NCBI RefSeq assembly: GCF_027887165.1
Contig: NC_077227.1
Coordinates: 353,098,610-353,162,609, forward strand
Source of the DNA: Monodelphis domestica
Lineage: Eukaryota > Chordata > Mammalia > Didelphimorphia > Didelphidae
DNA length: 64,000 nucleotides
Direction of reading: 5' to 3'
Within the stretch, counting starts at the first letter, position 1. Every line of letters starts with the position of its first letter. Shown here piece by piece: positions 11,541 through 23,111 of the stretch. The translations under genes were made by a program, and so were the position numbers. The notes under the pieces are model-generated. The model was not told the DNA's origin. It ran no database searches and was given only the letters and a program-made list of their open reading frames with translations.

Positions 11541-11644
11541 TGCTATTAAGGAGATTCTATAACACTTCCATTGGAAAAAATGACTCTTTTCTCTCACTCC
11601 CATTTAACTGTAGAATGATTTGAGTTATTTGGCCAAGCTCTACT

Positions 11645-11770
11645 AGAGGGCAATCAATTAATTAGTCAATCAAAAAGTATTTATTATGCCTCAATTATGT
11701 TCTAGGCATTGATGACAACAAAGATAACTGAAAAAGTTCCTGCCTTCAAGCAGCTTACCTTCTATAGTAG
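11645..11770 (-). repeat. L2 LINE 3' end
   Basis: 'tcaatcaaaaagtatttatta', 'ttctaggcattgatgac' and 'tgccttcaagcagcttacct' give an L2 end in reverse orientation. Confidence 0.6.
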
Positions 11771-12448
11771 AGGAGTTCTCAAAATGGTACATGCATATCC
11801 CTTGGGAGAATGAGAAACTTGTCAAGGGGACGCATGGAATATTTGATATGTAACTAGATTTTGTTATTGAAATATCCCCAACAATAGTAATGCTCGTGAG
11901 AAAATTGCTTTAGAGAAAGGCAGATGAGGAGGAATGGGTAGGTAGGACAAGGGATGGACATTTTTAGAGACAATTGAAGGATTAGCACTGATTGAACCAA
12001 TCCAAATGAATGAGGTTTGCATAGGAAACTCCTTATAAAAAGCCAGGGGAAAAACCCAGTGACATTGACCCATTGAAATATGATTCAGTTGATCTCAACA
12101 CTCTCCAGAGGCTTTGAATTGATTTCCAAACAATAAAGCTACAATTTTTTGGAATACTATTGGAGAAGCATATCTCTTTCTTACTTAGATTTATTCACTA
12201 GACCCCAAATTCCATTTATAAAAACTTATCTCTGGAAATCAGTATTCTTCATTCTGGTCTCAATCAAAGCAAGAAACAAACTGTAGGCTGAACATTACGC
12301 ATGAGAATCTCTTTCAGAAACAATATGAAGAATAAAACATGATCAGCAAGAAACAGAATCAAAGGTCTCACTAATTTATTTGACTGTGTTCTGATAAACT
12401 ACTAACAACTTTATGCTATTGTGTCCATATGTTATATAGGTTTATGTA
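11771..12448. other. Intergenic DNA, nothing recognised
   Basis: No named repeat or gene. A small open frame on the minus strand (11864-12073) has no recognisable feature. Confidence 0.35.
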
Positions 12449-12664
12449 CTTATTTATTTGTTTGTTTTAAAACCCTTACCTTCCATCTTGGAATCAATAC
12501 TGTTTATTGGTTCCAAGGCAGAAGAGCAGTAAGGTCTAAAATAATGAGGGTTAAGTGACTTGCCCAGGGTCACACAGCTGGGAAATATCTGAGACCAGTT
12601 TTGAACCCAGGACCTCCTGTCTCTAGGTCTGTCTCTCAATACACTGAGCTACCCAGCTGCCCCC
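12449..12664 (-). mobile_element. tRNA-headed SINE (SINE-1_MD-like)
   Basis: Minus orientation with all blocks ('aaacccttaccttccatctt', 'gacttgcccagggtcacaca', 'tgagctacccagctgcccc'). A 13-bp direct repeat tatataggtttat at 12433-12445 and 12665-12677 is the target duplication. Confidence 0.93.
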
Positions 12665-12929
12665 TATATAGGTTTATTTATGAAAATTTATTTAATTTTA
12701 ATTTTATTTCCTACATGCCTGTCTGCATGGTAAACTCTAAAATTCATTATCTTTGAATGAATAGGGAGCATTAAAAATCAAGATATGTAGGCACTGAAAA
12801 AATGGGGAGTTCTGCCATAGGAGGACAACACATCTACAATGCACATAACAACCACATAAGTGCACATTTATGCATACATAGATATGAGGACATATAAATC
12901 ATGTGTGTATACATATATGTGTGTACATG

Positions 12930-13180
12930 CAGGGTATTTTTTAGGAAAGGTAACAGGAGCTGGATGGATTAGCAAAGACCTTATACAGGAGTTAGTGCTT
13001 AAATTTGGCATTCAAGGAATCAAAAATCAAAGAGGCTGAGCTCCCGATGTGAGTATAAGACATGAGAGGAGGAATGCATTGCAGCATGGGGGAATCATTT
13101 GTGTAAATACATGGAAATGGAATGGAATTTCATATGTGAGGAACAATAAGATGGACAGTTTGCTGGACTAAAGAGTAAAT
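12930..13180 (-). repeat. L2 LINE internal fragment
   Basis: Blocks such as 'gtgcttaaatttggcattca' and 'ggaatcatttgtgtaaatac', followed by 'agtttgctggactaaagag', resemble the reverse of the L2 3' region. Moderate certainty. Confidence 0.5.
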
Positions 13181-13381
13181 TGGGTGAGGGGACAGGTAGG
13201 TGGCTCAACAGATTGAGAGTCAGGTCTAGAGATGAGAGGTCCTGTGTTCAAATTTGGACTCAGATATTTCCTAGTTGTATGACCCTGGGCAACTCACCAT
13301 TGCTGTGGAACTCTTCTGCCTTGGCAAGAGTACACAATATTGATTCTAAGACAGAAGGTAAGAGTTTTTTTTTTTTTTAAT
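13181..13381 (+). mobile_element. tRNA-headed SINE (SINE-1_MD-like)
   Basis: Plus orientation: 'taggtggctcaacagattga' head, 'gttcaaatttggactcagat' box B region, 'ttgattctaagacagaaggt' 3' segment and a T-rich/A-rich end. The direct repeat gagtaaat at 13173-13180 and 13382-13389 marks the target. Confidence 0.88.
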
Positions 13382-13918
13382 GAGTAAATGAGAGTTATGT
13401 ATTAAGCTGAAATAGTAGGGTTGTAGCCCAATTGTTTTATATACCAAGAAGTGCAGTCTTTGATCTTGAAGTTTGTTGAACAGGAGAGAGCTGTGGTTAT
13501 TTCTGTGCTTGAGAAATACCACTTTGGTGAGGAAGTCTGAGGGGGAAAGCAAGGATATTCACGTTTTTAAGATTTCCAACTTTTTGAATTTTAAGATCCA
13601 ACATTGATATTCCAAAGTTAGTATAAGACATGATATGGAGACATGAGATGAACGATTGGCAGCCTTTATTCCCTACAACCCTATATGAGGCTCAAGACTG
13701 GGACCCATTTGAATAGCATAAGAAGGACCCTGACTGTAGCACTCAGAGTCCATTGACAAGGTAGAACAGGTATCATAAGACATCAAGGCACTAAAGGTTT
13801 TCAAAAAAATTGTAGATTCTTTGATTCTAAGGTCGGTCCTAAGGTGTATTTTCCAGCTAAAAGACAGTAAGATGCTGTGAGGAGAGGGTGCAGAGTGACT
13901 TACTCCATACGAGCCAAG

Positions 13919-14085
13919 GGCTTAATCAGAATTTACACTGAAAATCAACATATATTTTGGTCTCATAGGGACACATTGAGTTTTTTTTTCCAAAACAAAG
14001 CAAAAGTTAATATAATTCAAAATGAGAATTCAGTTATTATTCTAGTTTTTCTTTTAACAAACTATGTGACCTTGGTCTGTGAGAT
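13919..14085 (+). repeat. Unclassified repeat, copy 1
   Basis: About 165 bp align imperfectly with 15692-15845 (shared 'aattcagttattattctagt' versus 'aattcaataaatattccagt', and 'aactatgtga'). Same orientation, 1.77 kb apart. I cannot assign it to a known family. Confidence 0.6.
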
Positions 14086-15460
14086 GGTTTCAAGCTAGGA
14101 TGTTTCTCATCTGTCCTTCCTGGTCTGGAGAGAGAATGAGGTCACTGGGGAAGCTATAATTGCAATCAGCTAGAAAGTGGTAGAACTGAAGACATCAGAA
14201 GAGTATTTGAACTATAGGAGTTGAAATAATGGTACCAGGAGAGGAGCTCTTAGACATACCCATACACAGGATATTGGGAAGGGAACAATGAGGAAGCTAC
14301 AAACAGGAACCACTATTTCATGTGAGCTAAAGGGAACCACAGAATAATAAGTAGCCAACTTGTGCTGCTTCTCTTTTCTAAAGCTTTAACCAGGAGAGTA
14401 TTTAACCAGAATTCTCTAAGTGGAATGTTGCTTAATAGGAATCTATTGCCTATCTATGGAGTTGGATATAAATTCTTTAATTTTTTAAAAAAGAGTTGTA
14501 TGTTTTGACTCTTGTGAACCTCAGTGCTTGCAAGGGGATGCTGATGACCATGCATGGGGAGTGACAAATATCAATGTACCCAGATATGACCTGGGTAGGA
14601 GAAAAGAGCTGAAGGGAGAGATCTCTAAATTGTATTCAGACCCTTCATATGACAAGAAAGTCTCTCATACAGTAACAATAATATTATTATGCAATCATCT
14701 CCATTTAAATTTTATCACTTTCATCTTCTGTATAGATATTTGCTACTATTATAAAACATCAACATAATACTCATGGTCATATTCTTTCCTATCCTCTCTC
14801 TTGTCAAGGTTCATAAGCCCAGTGTACTCCATTCCTGTGGCTGATAAAAATGAAAACCAACACAAAAAAGTCAGTTGGTGAAAATGCAGAAATGACTTGC
14901 ATATTATTTAGTGTCAAAGAGTTTTGTGGACTACAGAATTTCTGTGCCTCTCCGTACTCCCCAAGGACTAATGAAGTGTTCTTTGCATTCTCTTGTCTTA
15001 AATGGAGCCTTGGTACAGATGAGGACTAAAAGGTTTCTTTAACTAGGTTCAATATAATTGGCTCTTTAATTAAATGATTCCCTTTTTCATTGCAGGGCCT
15101 GATGTTTTGCTCATACTGTCCTGAAGCAAGAAATATCTTCTGGCACCATGACTTCCTGTACCAAAGAAGAAGCAAGTTCTTGATACCATACAAAGAATGG
15201 AGCTCCTGAGTTAGATAGTCTCCATTTGGTTCCTGTTTATGTGTAAGAAATGAGCAGAGGGAAAAAGGAATCAATAGTTTGTTCCCTCTATGGATTTTCT
15301 GTGCACTTTCCATAACTGGCTGGATACTGCTGTACCCTGGTGTGACATTCCTTTCCTTTCCACTGGGACTTTTAAAAACTAAAGGCATCTATCTGAAAAA
15401 GAAAAAAGTTAGGTTTTATTCCTCTGAGATCATCATCTCGCAAAAGATTTAAAAAAAAAT
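14086..15460. other. Intergenic DNA, nothing recognised
   Basis: A 120-codon minus-strand open frame (15026-15388) shows no family signature, repeated pattern or membrane segment that I recognise. I treat it as chance. Confidence 0.35.
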
Positions 15461-15691
15461 AACAGAATTATAGAATGTTAGAGCCAGAAGGGCTCTTAAA
15501 ATGTAAAACATAAAATGTGTGAATGTAAAATGTAGAACACAGAGTACCTTAACTAACTGGGAAATTGAACATTTATGTTACAGGAGGAAGAGGACACAGG
15601 ACATGGAATATCAGATCTGAAAGAATCTTTAAATTGTATAATCTACTATATACTTTTAGAGTTATGAAGGAACTTTTGTAATGGGCATTTA

Positions 15692-15845
15692 CTTATTCAA
15701 ATTTGCCTCCAAAAATCAATATGTATTTTATTGTCATAGAGGTATATTGAGTTTTTTCAAAATAAAAATTAATGTAATTCAATGAGAAATTCAATAAATA
15801 TTCCAGTTTTTCCCTTAATGAACTATGTGATCTTACTCAGAGTGA
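15692..15845 (+). repeat. Unclassified repeat, copy 2
   Basis: Second copy of the repeat at 13919-14085. It is followed by MIR-like text ('ctaaacctcagagtccttat'). Confidence 0.6.
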
Positions 15846-16279
15846 TTCCTCTCCCTAAACCTCAGAGTCCTTATCTATAGGATGAAAGGATGGGACTAAG
15901 ATGTCCTTTGTCTGAAATATTATGTTCTAAGGCGCCTTCTATCTCCAACACATTATGTTTTACATTCTAAGGGTACTTCTAGGTCTTGCATTCTATGTCC
16001 TTAGTTCCATTCCACCCTGACATTTAGAATATAAATTCTATGTTTAAAGTTATTATTTTAAATCACCAACATCCTACATCATAAATTCTCTTCCACTTAT
16101 CACTTTCTTTGATTCTATTATGATGTATCTCTCCCAACCTGTCATGGGGACTTGTATAAGAAGGCAGATTTCTAGGAGCATTTAAAACAGCTAATTATAA
16201 AAAAATTCAATAACCAACTCATAGTTATATAGTCTGTTATTTGCCAAAGACTTTGGTTTCCCCTATGGTATGACAAAAA

Positions 16280-16480
16280 CAATCCCTGTCTTTAAGGAGC
16301 TAATTTTCTATCAAGATCAATAATATATACATTTATAAGTAATAAATTCAAAATATATACAAGAAAATTCAAGATTATTTGGATTTAGGAGAGGCAGTAG
16401 CAATTAGGGGCATTAGCAAAACCTCCAAGAGGCTTTGGGTGATGAGTCCATTGAGTACGAGTGGCTAATCTGAAATTGAT
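16280..16480 (-). repeat. L2 LINE fragment
   Basis: 'caatccctgtctttaaggag' and 'tatacaagaaaattcaag' followed by a cctccaagaggcttt block resemble an L2 3' region in reverse. Confidence 0.5.
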
Positions 16481-18160
16481 GATCAATGGAACCTCTAAGA
16501 GGTTCTAGGAACAAGATCACCATTCTTGTTGGCTCTAAAAGATGCTATCTGCTCTAGTTTGAACAAATGTATGGTTTGAAACTCTTCACCATAGGTAATT
16601 TGACCCAGATTTTTAACCTTAATTTTAAAGCAGGATGTCAAAGAGCAATAAAAGTGACTCAGTTTTTCTAGGGACTGAGAAAGTAAATCAAAGGAAATGA
16701 GCAAGAGGAAGGAAAGGTTGAATAGTCTTAGCCTTCCAGGGACATGAAAGACATTATGGAAATGAGTGAAGAGATAACGTATTTGAATGGAATCAGAAGG
16801 GATTTGGGTTAGACATGCTCCTTCTATCTTCAGAATCTCTTCAGATAACACTATCTCCCTGGTCATCCTTTCTGGTACTGATTTTTCATTCTTCTCTCAT
16901 TTTTCTCCAACTTCATTGTTCCTGTTGGGGGAGTTGGAATGCTTCTTTCTTTCTTTTACTACTTCCAGACTCTCTCTTGTCATTAACTAACAATTCCTTT
17001 GACTTTGACCCAGTCCATATTCTGGTGGCTGTTATCCACCACACTTCAGGACAGTGCCATGCCTTTCTCAATTAATTTGATGTCTGTCTCATAGTCCTTA
17101 TTTCCACTTAGCTGCTATATTCATACTGGGAAACTATAAAATACAAGTTGTTCCTTCAACCATGCTAACTTCTTAGTTCCTTAATATACTAAACTTCCTT
17201 GTACTTATTATGCTATACCTAAGCTACACATAGAGATAATAATCTCTGTATGTTTTCTAACCCACAGATGTTTTGCTTTTGGGTTCCCAAACTCCAAAAT
17301 TCCTTTATCTATAATGTTAAGGAGAATTTGGGAAGGAAATAATGAACCAGAGTGAAGAAACAGAGTTGATGGAATGAAGGGAACCAGGAAGTACAAGAGA
17401 GACCCTGAGAATTCTGGGTTGGAATTCTGAGGAAGATAACTTCCATCAGGGAGTTGGATTGAGGCTCTGGAAAAGAAAACATCTCCAAAATCCAACTCTT
17501 TTTTGCCTTTTGACCTTCAGTCTGTTCCTGAGATAAACCAGCCAGTTCCTGAATATCTTTTTGATCCTATACTTACTAGAGACTATAATCAATGTGGGCT
17601 TAGCCTAGTTTAGTCATCTTAGTTGGGGGAATTTTAGACAAAGAGAAAGTAAGTATAGCCTCAGCTTTGCTGAGGACTGAAGTGACTTTTTGCAAAATCA
17701 GAAGGTGGGAAAAAGGTAGTATTTATTAGTATTAGGGAAACCTTCAGCCCACATCCCTTATCCTATCCTAATCAACAGCTTAAAATAAACCTGTTATCAT
17801 TTAAGTGGAGAGACATTGATTATCAATCTTTCTTGAGTAGAGGGCAGCCATTTTGCTCTCTGCACCAGAGAAGATCATTCACCCTAGACTGGGTTAAGTA
17901 AAATTGCAGTGACCTGTCTAAATTACCATTTAATAGTAATCTCTGATTCTCAAATTCTTTGCTTCTTCTGTCTGTTTATGCCTTGCCAAAGCACACCACC
18001 AGATTACTTTCATCATTCACCTTTGTTCCTATTCATATGATGCTGATTGCAGCAGGAAGAAGTTATGCAACCACACTCACTGAGTCTATTACAAATTTAT
18101 ATTAACTAATTTAACCTGTACTTTCATTCCAGCAAGGCAAATATTCTGTGGTTGCTATTA
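16481..18160. other. Intergenic DNA, nothing recognised
   Basis: Several open frames of 70-125 codons occur on both strands (for example minus 16495-16866) but none carries a recognisable domain. No boundaries of a mobile element are visible. Confidence 0.35.
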
Positions 18161-18164
18161 TGAC

Positions 18165-18330
18165 TTCTTTTGGGGTTTTCTTGGCACAGATACTGTAATA
18201 GAGGGGAAAAAGGGCTAAATGATTTGCCCAGGGTCACAAAACTTGTAAGTATTTGAGATTGCATTTGAACTCAAGTCTTTTTGACTCCAAATCCAGTGCT
18301 TTATACACTGAGCTGCCTAGCTGCCATAAT
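18165..18330 (-). repeat. MAR1-like SINE with RTE-type tail
   Basis: 'ttttggggttttcttggcac', 'gatttgcccagggtcacaaa' and 'actgagctgcctagctgcc' give the same plan as the element at 6725-6965, shortened. Confidence 0.7.
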
Positions 18331-18454
18331 AGATTAGCTATCCCATGGCTATATCAAACCATTTCTTCTCAAGCCTTCCACATCATCTAATTCAGATTCT
18401 TTCCTTCTCTTGCCTGCCACTACCCTGAGGCAGTATGTTATATTAGGTTATACT

Positions 18455-18610
18455 ATAATATATGTAGATTATACTAGGAACTGCACTATTTTATAGATGT
18501 AGAAAACTTGGTCTTCTAGGAGGGAAAATATTTGCCTAATGTGCAACTAGGTAGTGACAAAATCAGGATTGGGATTTCTATCTTTAGATCTTTGTCCAAT
18601 GAAAAAATTC
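18455..18610 (+). repeat. MIR-like fragment
   Basis: 'ttatagatgtagaaaacttg' and 'aatcaggattgggatttct' follow the MIR 3' half. Strongly diverged. Confidence 0.45.
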
Positions 18611-18859
18611 ATAAGGTAGGCCTAATCCTTCTTCTTTCCCTGATTAGACCAGTAACTTTTCAAAGTTAGAATTTAGAGATCATGGAATTCAGCAACTTTC
18701 CTGATTAATGATTCAGTAAGATCAGGAAAATGTTCAATTTTGGCCTTAACAGATTTAAAGTGAGATAATTTCTTTCCCTTGCCCTTCATTTTCTTTTCTC
18801 CCCCCCCCAAATATTTTTATTTATTTCATTAAATATTTACCAATTAAATGTAACATTTT

Positions 18860-20110
18860 TTGGGTGTGGACTCAAGTGGAAAAGGTACTTAGAACTGCCT
18901 GATCTCTACCAAGTTACTTACCAAAAAACTCTGATATAATAATGCCTCAAAATAAATTCTGGAGTAGTAGAACAGATGGAGTGAAACAATTTTTCAGGTG
19001 AAGATAATTTAGAAGGTTGGCAGGAGGGATCTTTTGCACCATGGTGTGAATGGAGTACAGACCAGTTTGCCAAGGCAGGTCCCATCTTGGCAAGCCAGCC
19101 CAGGACTTGGTTGTTGCTAAATCAGCAGCAAAGGCTTCTGGAGTTCTCAACCACAAATAGTAAGGGGGATCAGACAAGTTGTCAAAAGGAGTTCATAGGG
19201 GCTCCTTTGCTGGCTCTGGGTGCAGGATTCCATTACATTGCCTATGCTTAGATCCAAATCATAGTCTAGGTAGCAGACTAGGGCAAGGAATCACACTAGC
19301 ACATAACAGTTCTTGCTGACACAAAAGAGCAGGGGATGTTGGTCACAGTTTCAGGGCAGAAAAGATTACTTGTGGTTACTAGCTCTCAGGTCAGGAAAGT
19401 ATTAAACACACATCTCCTTACATCATTTCACCTTGGAAGAACTAAAAACTTATAGATCCCCAGAGCTAATTCTGAAGGCAGCTATGTAATGAAACTGAAG
19501 CTAGAGACATTGCCTCCTTCATTAAAAGAACAGTGGCCACCTGTAATAGTTTTTAAAGTCATAACCAAGAAAAAGGCCAGAAAATGAGAAAACTACAAAA
19601 AAGAAAATCAACATAAGGTATTTTGGTGATAGGGAAGACCAAAATACAAACTCAGAAGAAGACAACAAAACCAATACTGCTGCATCTAAATGTGAATTGC
19701 TCTTAAGCCCAAAGAGAATTAATGAAAGATCTCAATAAGGATTTTAAAAACCAAATAAGAAATATGGAAGAAAAATTAAGAAAAGAAAATAATGCAGGAA
19801 AATCTCATGAAAAACATAATTAACAACTTGATAAAGGAGGTGCCAAAAATACTGAAGAAAATAATATCTTAAAAAACAGAATAGGCCAACTGGTGAAAGA
19901 GGCACAAAAATCCACTGAAGAGAAGAATTCTAAAAAATAAAATAGTAAAATGCAAAGAGATATACAAAAATTCACTGAAGAGAACTCCTTAGATGGAAGA
20001 ATTGTTCAAATGGGAAAAAGAGGTATAAAATTCATTGAGGAATAGAACTTTCTAAAAAGTAGAAGTGGCCAAAAGAAAAGGAGATATAAATGCTCATTAA
20101 AATAATAATT
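18860..20110 (+). mobile_element. Older L1/HAL1-type 5' UTR and ORF1 remnant
   Basis: 18937-19560 looks like an old marsupial L1 5' region ('agaccagtttgccaaggcag', 'agcccaggacttggttg'). 19600-20100 reads on the plus strand as a lysine/glutamate-rich coiled coil with repeated 'ST/FTEEN' and 'IGQLVKEAQ' segments, as in L1 ORF1 proteins, interrupted by several stops. No RRM or C-terminal domain is visible. Subfamily uncertain. Confidence 0.55.
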
Positions 20111-20115
20111 CCTAG

Positions 20116-20208
20116 GGGTTGGAGCCAAGATGGTGGTTTAGTAGCAGTGAAAGCTGAAACCACTCTGACAGTCCTTCCAAACCAATCTTTAAAAAGTGCC
20201 TCAAAATA
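20116..20208 (+). mobile_element. Truncated older L1 5' end
   Basis: 'ggagccaagatggtggttta' at 20120-20139 matches the usual L1 start and is followed by a short stretch ending 'gtgcctcaaaataat', a phrase also seen at 18932-18945. It stops where L1 copy A begins, so copy A probably landed in it. Confidence 0.55.
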
Positions 20209-21037
20209 ATAGGAGGAGGTGGAGTCAAGATGGTGGCTTAGAGGCAGCAAAAGTTCAGACTCCGCAAACCCTTCCTAATCAAATAAAAAAAAAACCACAA
20301 TCTTCAAGGGAACTGAAAACCAAATCTAACAACATGACAGAGCTAGGGAACCCTCCTTCTGGACTCAACTTAAAAGGTACACCCCACATAAAATCCAGGA
20401 TTCTAGAACACATGGGTTTAAGGGGAAGGAAAAAGGAAGATTCCAGGACCTCTCCCCCATCTACAGTGTTAAGCCTCCAGGGGTAGCTGGAATTTCTGGG
20501 TGGGCAAGGGCGCTAGCCAGAGGGAGTACCTTGCTGATTGTGCCAGGATCAGAGTGTTGAACACAGGTAACAGGGAGGGACCTGGAGGAGAAGCGCAGAG
20601 CAGGAAACCTAGGCACAACCAAGACACTCCATTTTGCCACCCTCCCCCTTTCTTGAATTTTTGACTTCAGGGTACATCCAGATCTGCAGATCAACTCTGC
20701 CTAGGCTCAATCTTATCAATAGGGCAGTTAAGAAGCATTCAGAGGTCAAGGAAGCTCAAGGTCTAACCCCTCCCCCAGACTGCTCTGAGATCCTTGCTGA
20801 CTAAGCTCAAAGGAAAAAGTCTGCAACAAATTACAGTCAACAACCTTGATAAAAGGATAGGAAGCCCAGCTCTTTTTCAGCTTCTGCTGTCAGATGAGGA
20901 AGATCTGACTAACCTGACCAATCAGTAGAACAGAGGAGAAGTCCCTTCAGGACAGAAGAGCCCAAACCCACAGAACAAGCACATAATTAGAGGAGTAAGA
21001 CTACAGGTGATTACAAGGAGGAGAAGAAGGGAAAAAT

Positions 21038-22376
21038 ATGAGTAAACAACAGGAAAAGAAAAAAGAAATTACAATTGACAGCTTCTATCCAGGCAGTGAA
21101 CAAAGAGCAAATGGAACAGAGGAGGACCAAGGAACACCAAGGAAAAACACAAACTCCAGTGAACTGGACACAGACTTTGGAAGAACTCAAAATACAATTT
21201 AAAAATCAATTAAGAGAGGCTGAAGACAACTGGGAAAAGAACTTAAAAAGCAAAACAAGTCACCTGGAAACAGAAAATAGTATCTTGAAAGCCAAAATTA
21301 ATCAGATTGAAAATGAGAAAGGAGATGAAAGATGAGGCAAAGAAGATGATAGATAACCTAAAAAGAAAATCAGATCAGAAGGAGAAGGATGACCAAAAAG
21401 TCAGGGATGAAATTCAGTACTTAAAAACTAGAACCCAACAACTAGAAGCAAATGACTTCACAAGGCAGCAGAAAATATAAAACAAAATCAAAAGAATGAA
21501 AAAATTTAGGAAAACATGAAACACCTCATCCATAAAATGGAAGATCTAGAAAACAGGTCCTGGAGAGGCAACTTAAGAATCATTGGATTATGGGAAGATC
21601 ATGACAAAAGAAAAAGCCTTGACATCATTCTACAGGAAATTACCCAGGAAAACTTCCCAAACATTCTAGAGCAAGAGGGAAAAGTGGGGATTGAAAGAAT
21701 CCACAGATCACCTACCAGACTTAATCTCCAACTGACAAAACCCAGGAATGTTATAACCAAATTCAAGAACTATCAGACAAAGTAAAAAATATTACTAGCT
21801 GCTAAGAAGAAGTCATTCAGATACCATGGAACCACAATTAGGATAACACAGGATCTGGCTGCATCTACACTGAAGGACCAAAAGGCATGGAATATGATAT
21901 TCCAGAAAGCAAGGGAACTAGGTCTACAACCAAGAATCAACTACCTAGAAAAAACTGACTATATTCTTTTTTTTTAATGAACTCAAGTTTATTGAAATAC
22001 AATGATCACAGTAGCTAAGTGGCTTAGTGGATAGAAAGCCAGGCTTAGAGACAGGAAGTTCTGGGTTCAAATTTGGACTCAGACATTTCCTAGCTGTGAG
22101 CTCTTGGGTAAGTCTCTTAACCCTCTTTGTCTAGCCCTTACCACTCTTCTACCTTGGAACCAATACACAGTATTGATTCTAAGACAGAAGACAAATAAAA
22201 ACTGACTATATTCTTGAGGGGGAAAAGTATGGCCATTTAATAAAATAGAAGACTTCCAAGCATTCATAAAGAAAAAAACAAACTTGAACAGAAGTTTGAT
22301 GCCCAAACACAGAACTCAAGAGAATCACCAAAAGGTAATTAAGAAAGGAGAGAAAAAAAACCCAACTTTTTTTTAA
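21038..22376 (+). pseudogene. L1 ORF1 of copy A (broken)
   Basis: Encodes the L1 RNA-binding chaperone. Recognisable parts in order are a coiled coil ('LREAEDNWEKNLK', 'LETENSILKAKINQIENE'), the RRM start ('RGNLRIIGL' with 'EDHDKRKSLDIIL'), and the C-terminal domain ('KDQKAWNMIFQKARELGLQ'). The frame changes early in the N-terminal part, and stops separate the coiled coil, RRM and C-terminal domain. A SINE chimera interrupts the last quarter. The start codon at 21038 is chosen because the MSKQQEKKK start aligns with the LSKQQKKKK region of copy B. Confidence 0.8.
21969..22196 (+). mobile_element. SINE joined to an antisense mRNA-like 3' end
   Basis: A perfect 18-bp direct repeat (aaaactgactatattctt, 21951-21968 and 22197-22214) bounds the insertion. 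Its right part (about 22008-22196) is a plus-strand SINE-1_MD-like copy with an A-rich tail. Its left ~40 bp, read on the minus strand, contain AATAAA (21988-21993) and end about 12 nt later in a run of A, like the 3' end of a polyadenylated transcript. The insertion therefore has a tail facing outwards at both ends. What transcript the short part came from cannot be told. Confidence 0.8.
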
Positions 22377-22504
22377 TGGACCCAATAAGTTGAAATGATT
22401 TGTATCCCTAGATATTGGTAACTCTTAAAAAATTTTAATATCACCTGTGTAGCTAGAAGAATTATACTTAGAACAGTGACAAACTGTAGAGGATGAAATG
22501 CCAA

Positions 22505-22505
22505 C

Positions 22506-22546
<41 letters not shown>

Positions 22547-22645
22547 TAAATATATATATATGTGTGTGTGTGTGTATACATATATGTATAGATATGTATA
22601 TATAAACACACACAAACACACATGTATACATACATATGTACAAAC
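22505..22645. repeat. (TA)n/(TG)n/(CA)n microsatellite
   Basis: Simple-sequence tract in the inter-ORF spacer of L1 copy A. Copy B has a shorter TA tract at the same place (about 37357-37410), so it derives from the element itself. Confidence 0.9.
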
Positions 22646-23111
22646 ACACATATGTATAAAACTAGAGGTAAAAAGGTGGTTAATACTAAGAGAAATGAGA
22701 AAAGAGAAAAAATGGGGTAAATTTACATGTCATAAAGAAGCGCATGGTGGGAGTGGGGGAGAATGCCAATACACTAGAATAGTAAAGAGGTTGGAGACAG
22801 GAAATACTTAATTCTTACTTGCATTGAAATTGACTCAAAGAGGGAAGAACAATCAGATTCATTGGGGGCAGAGAATTGATTTGCATCCCATAGAGAAGTA
22901 ACAAATGGCCTGGTGGGGAGGGAAATAATACAAGGGAGGGAAAGTGTGTGTGGGGTAGAGTAAAAAGGCCCTAAAGAAAAATAAGAGGAGAATAAGAAGG
23001 GGGGGGGAGGGAAGCAAAATAAGGGTGGGAAATAGGGGGACTGATTAAAAACAAAACATTGGTGTAGAAGTAATAGTGAAAGAAAAAAAGGGCAGGACTA
23101 GGAGTGGAAAA

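Noticed and set aside
12449-12664. tRNA-like box A/box B sequences in SINEs
   Set aside because: They are SINE heads with target duplications, not tRNA genes. No cloverleaf with a proper acceptor stem is visible.
15026-15388. 120-codon minus-strand open frame
   Set aside because: No recognisable family, splice context or start context. Length is within chance for AT-rich DNA of this size.
16495-17495. Cluster of open frames of 67-123 codons on both strands
   Set aside because: Hydrophobic stretches are due to T-rich sequence. No domain or exon structure seen.
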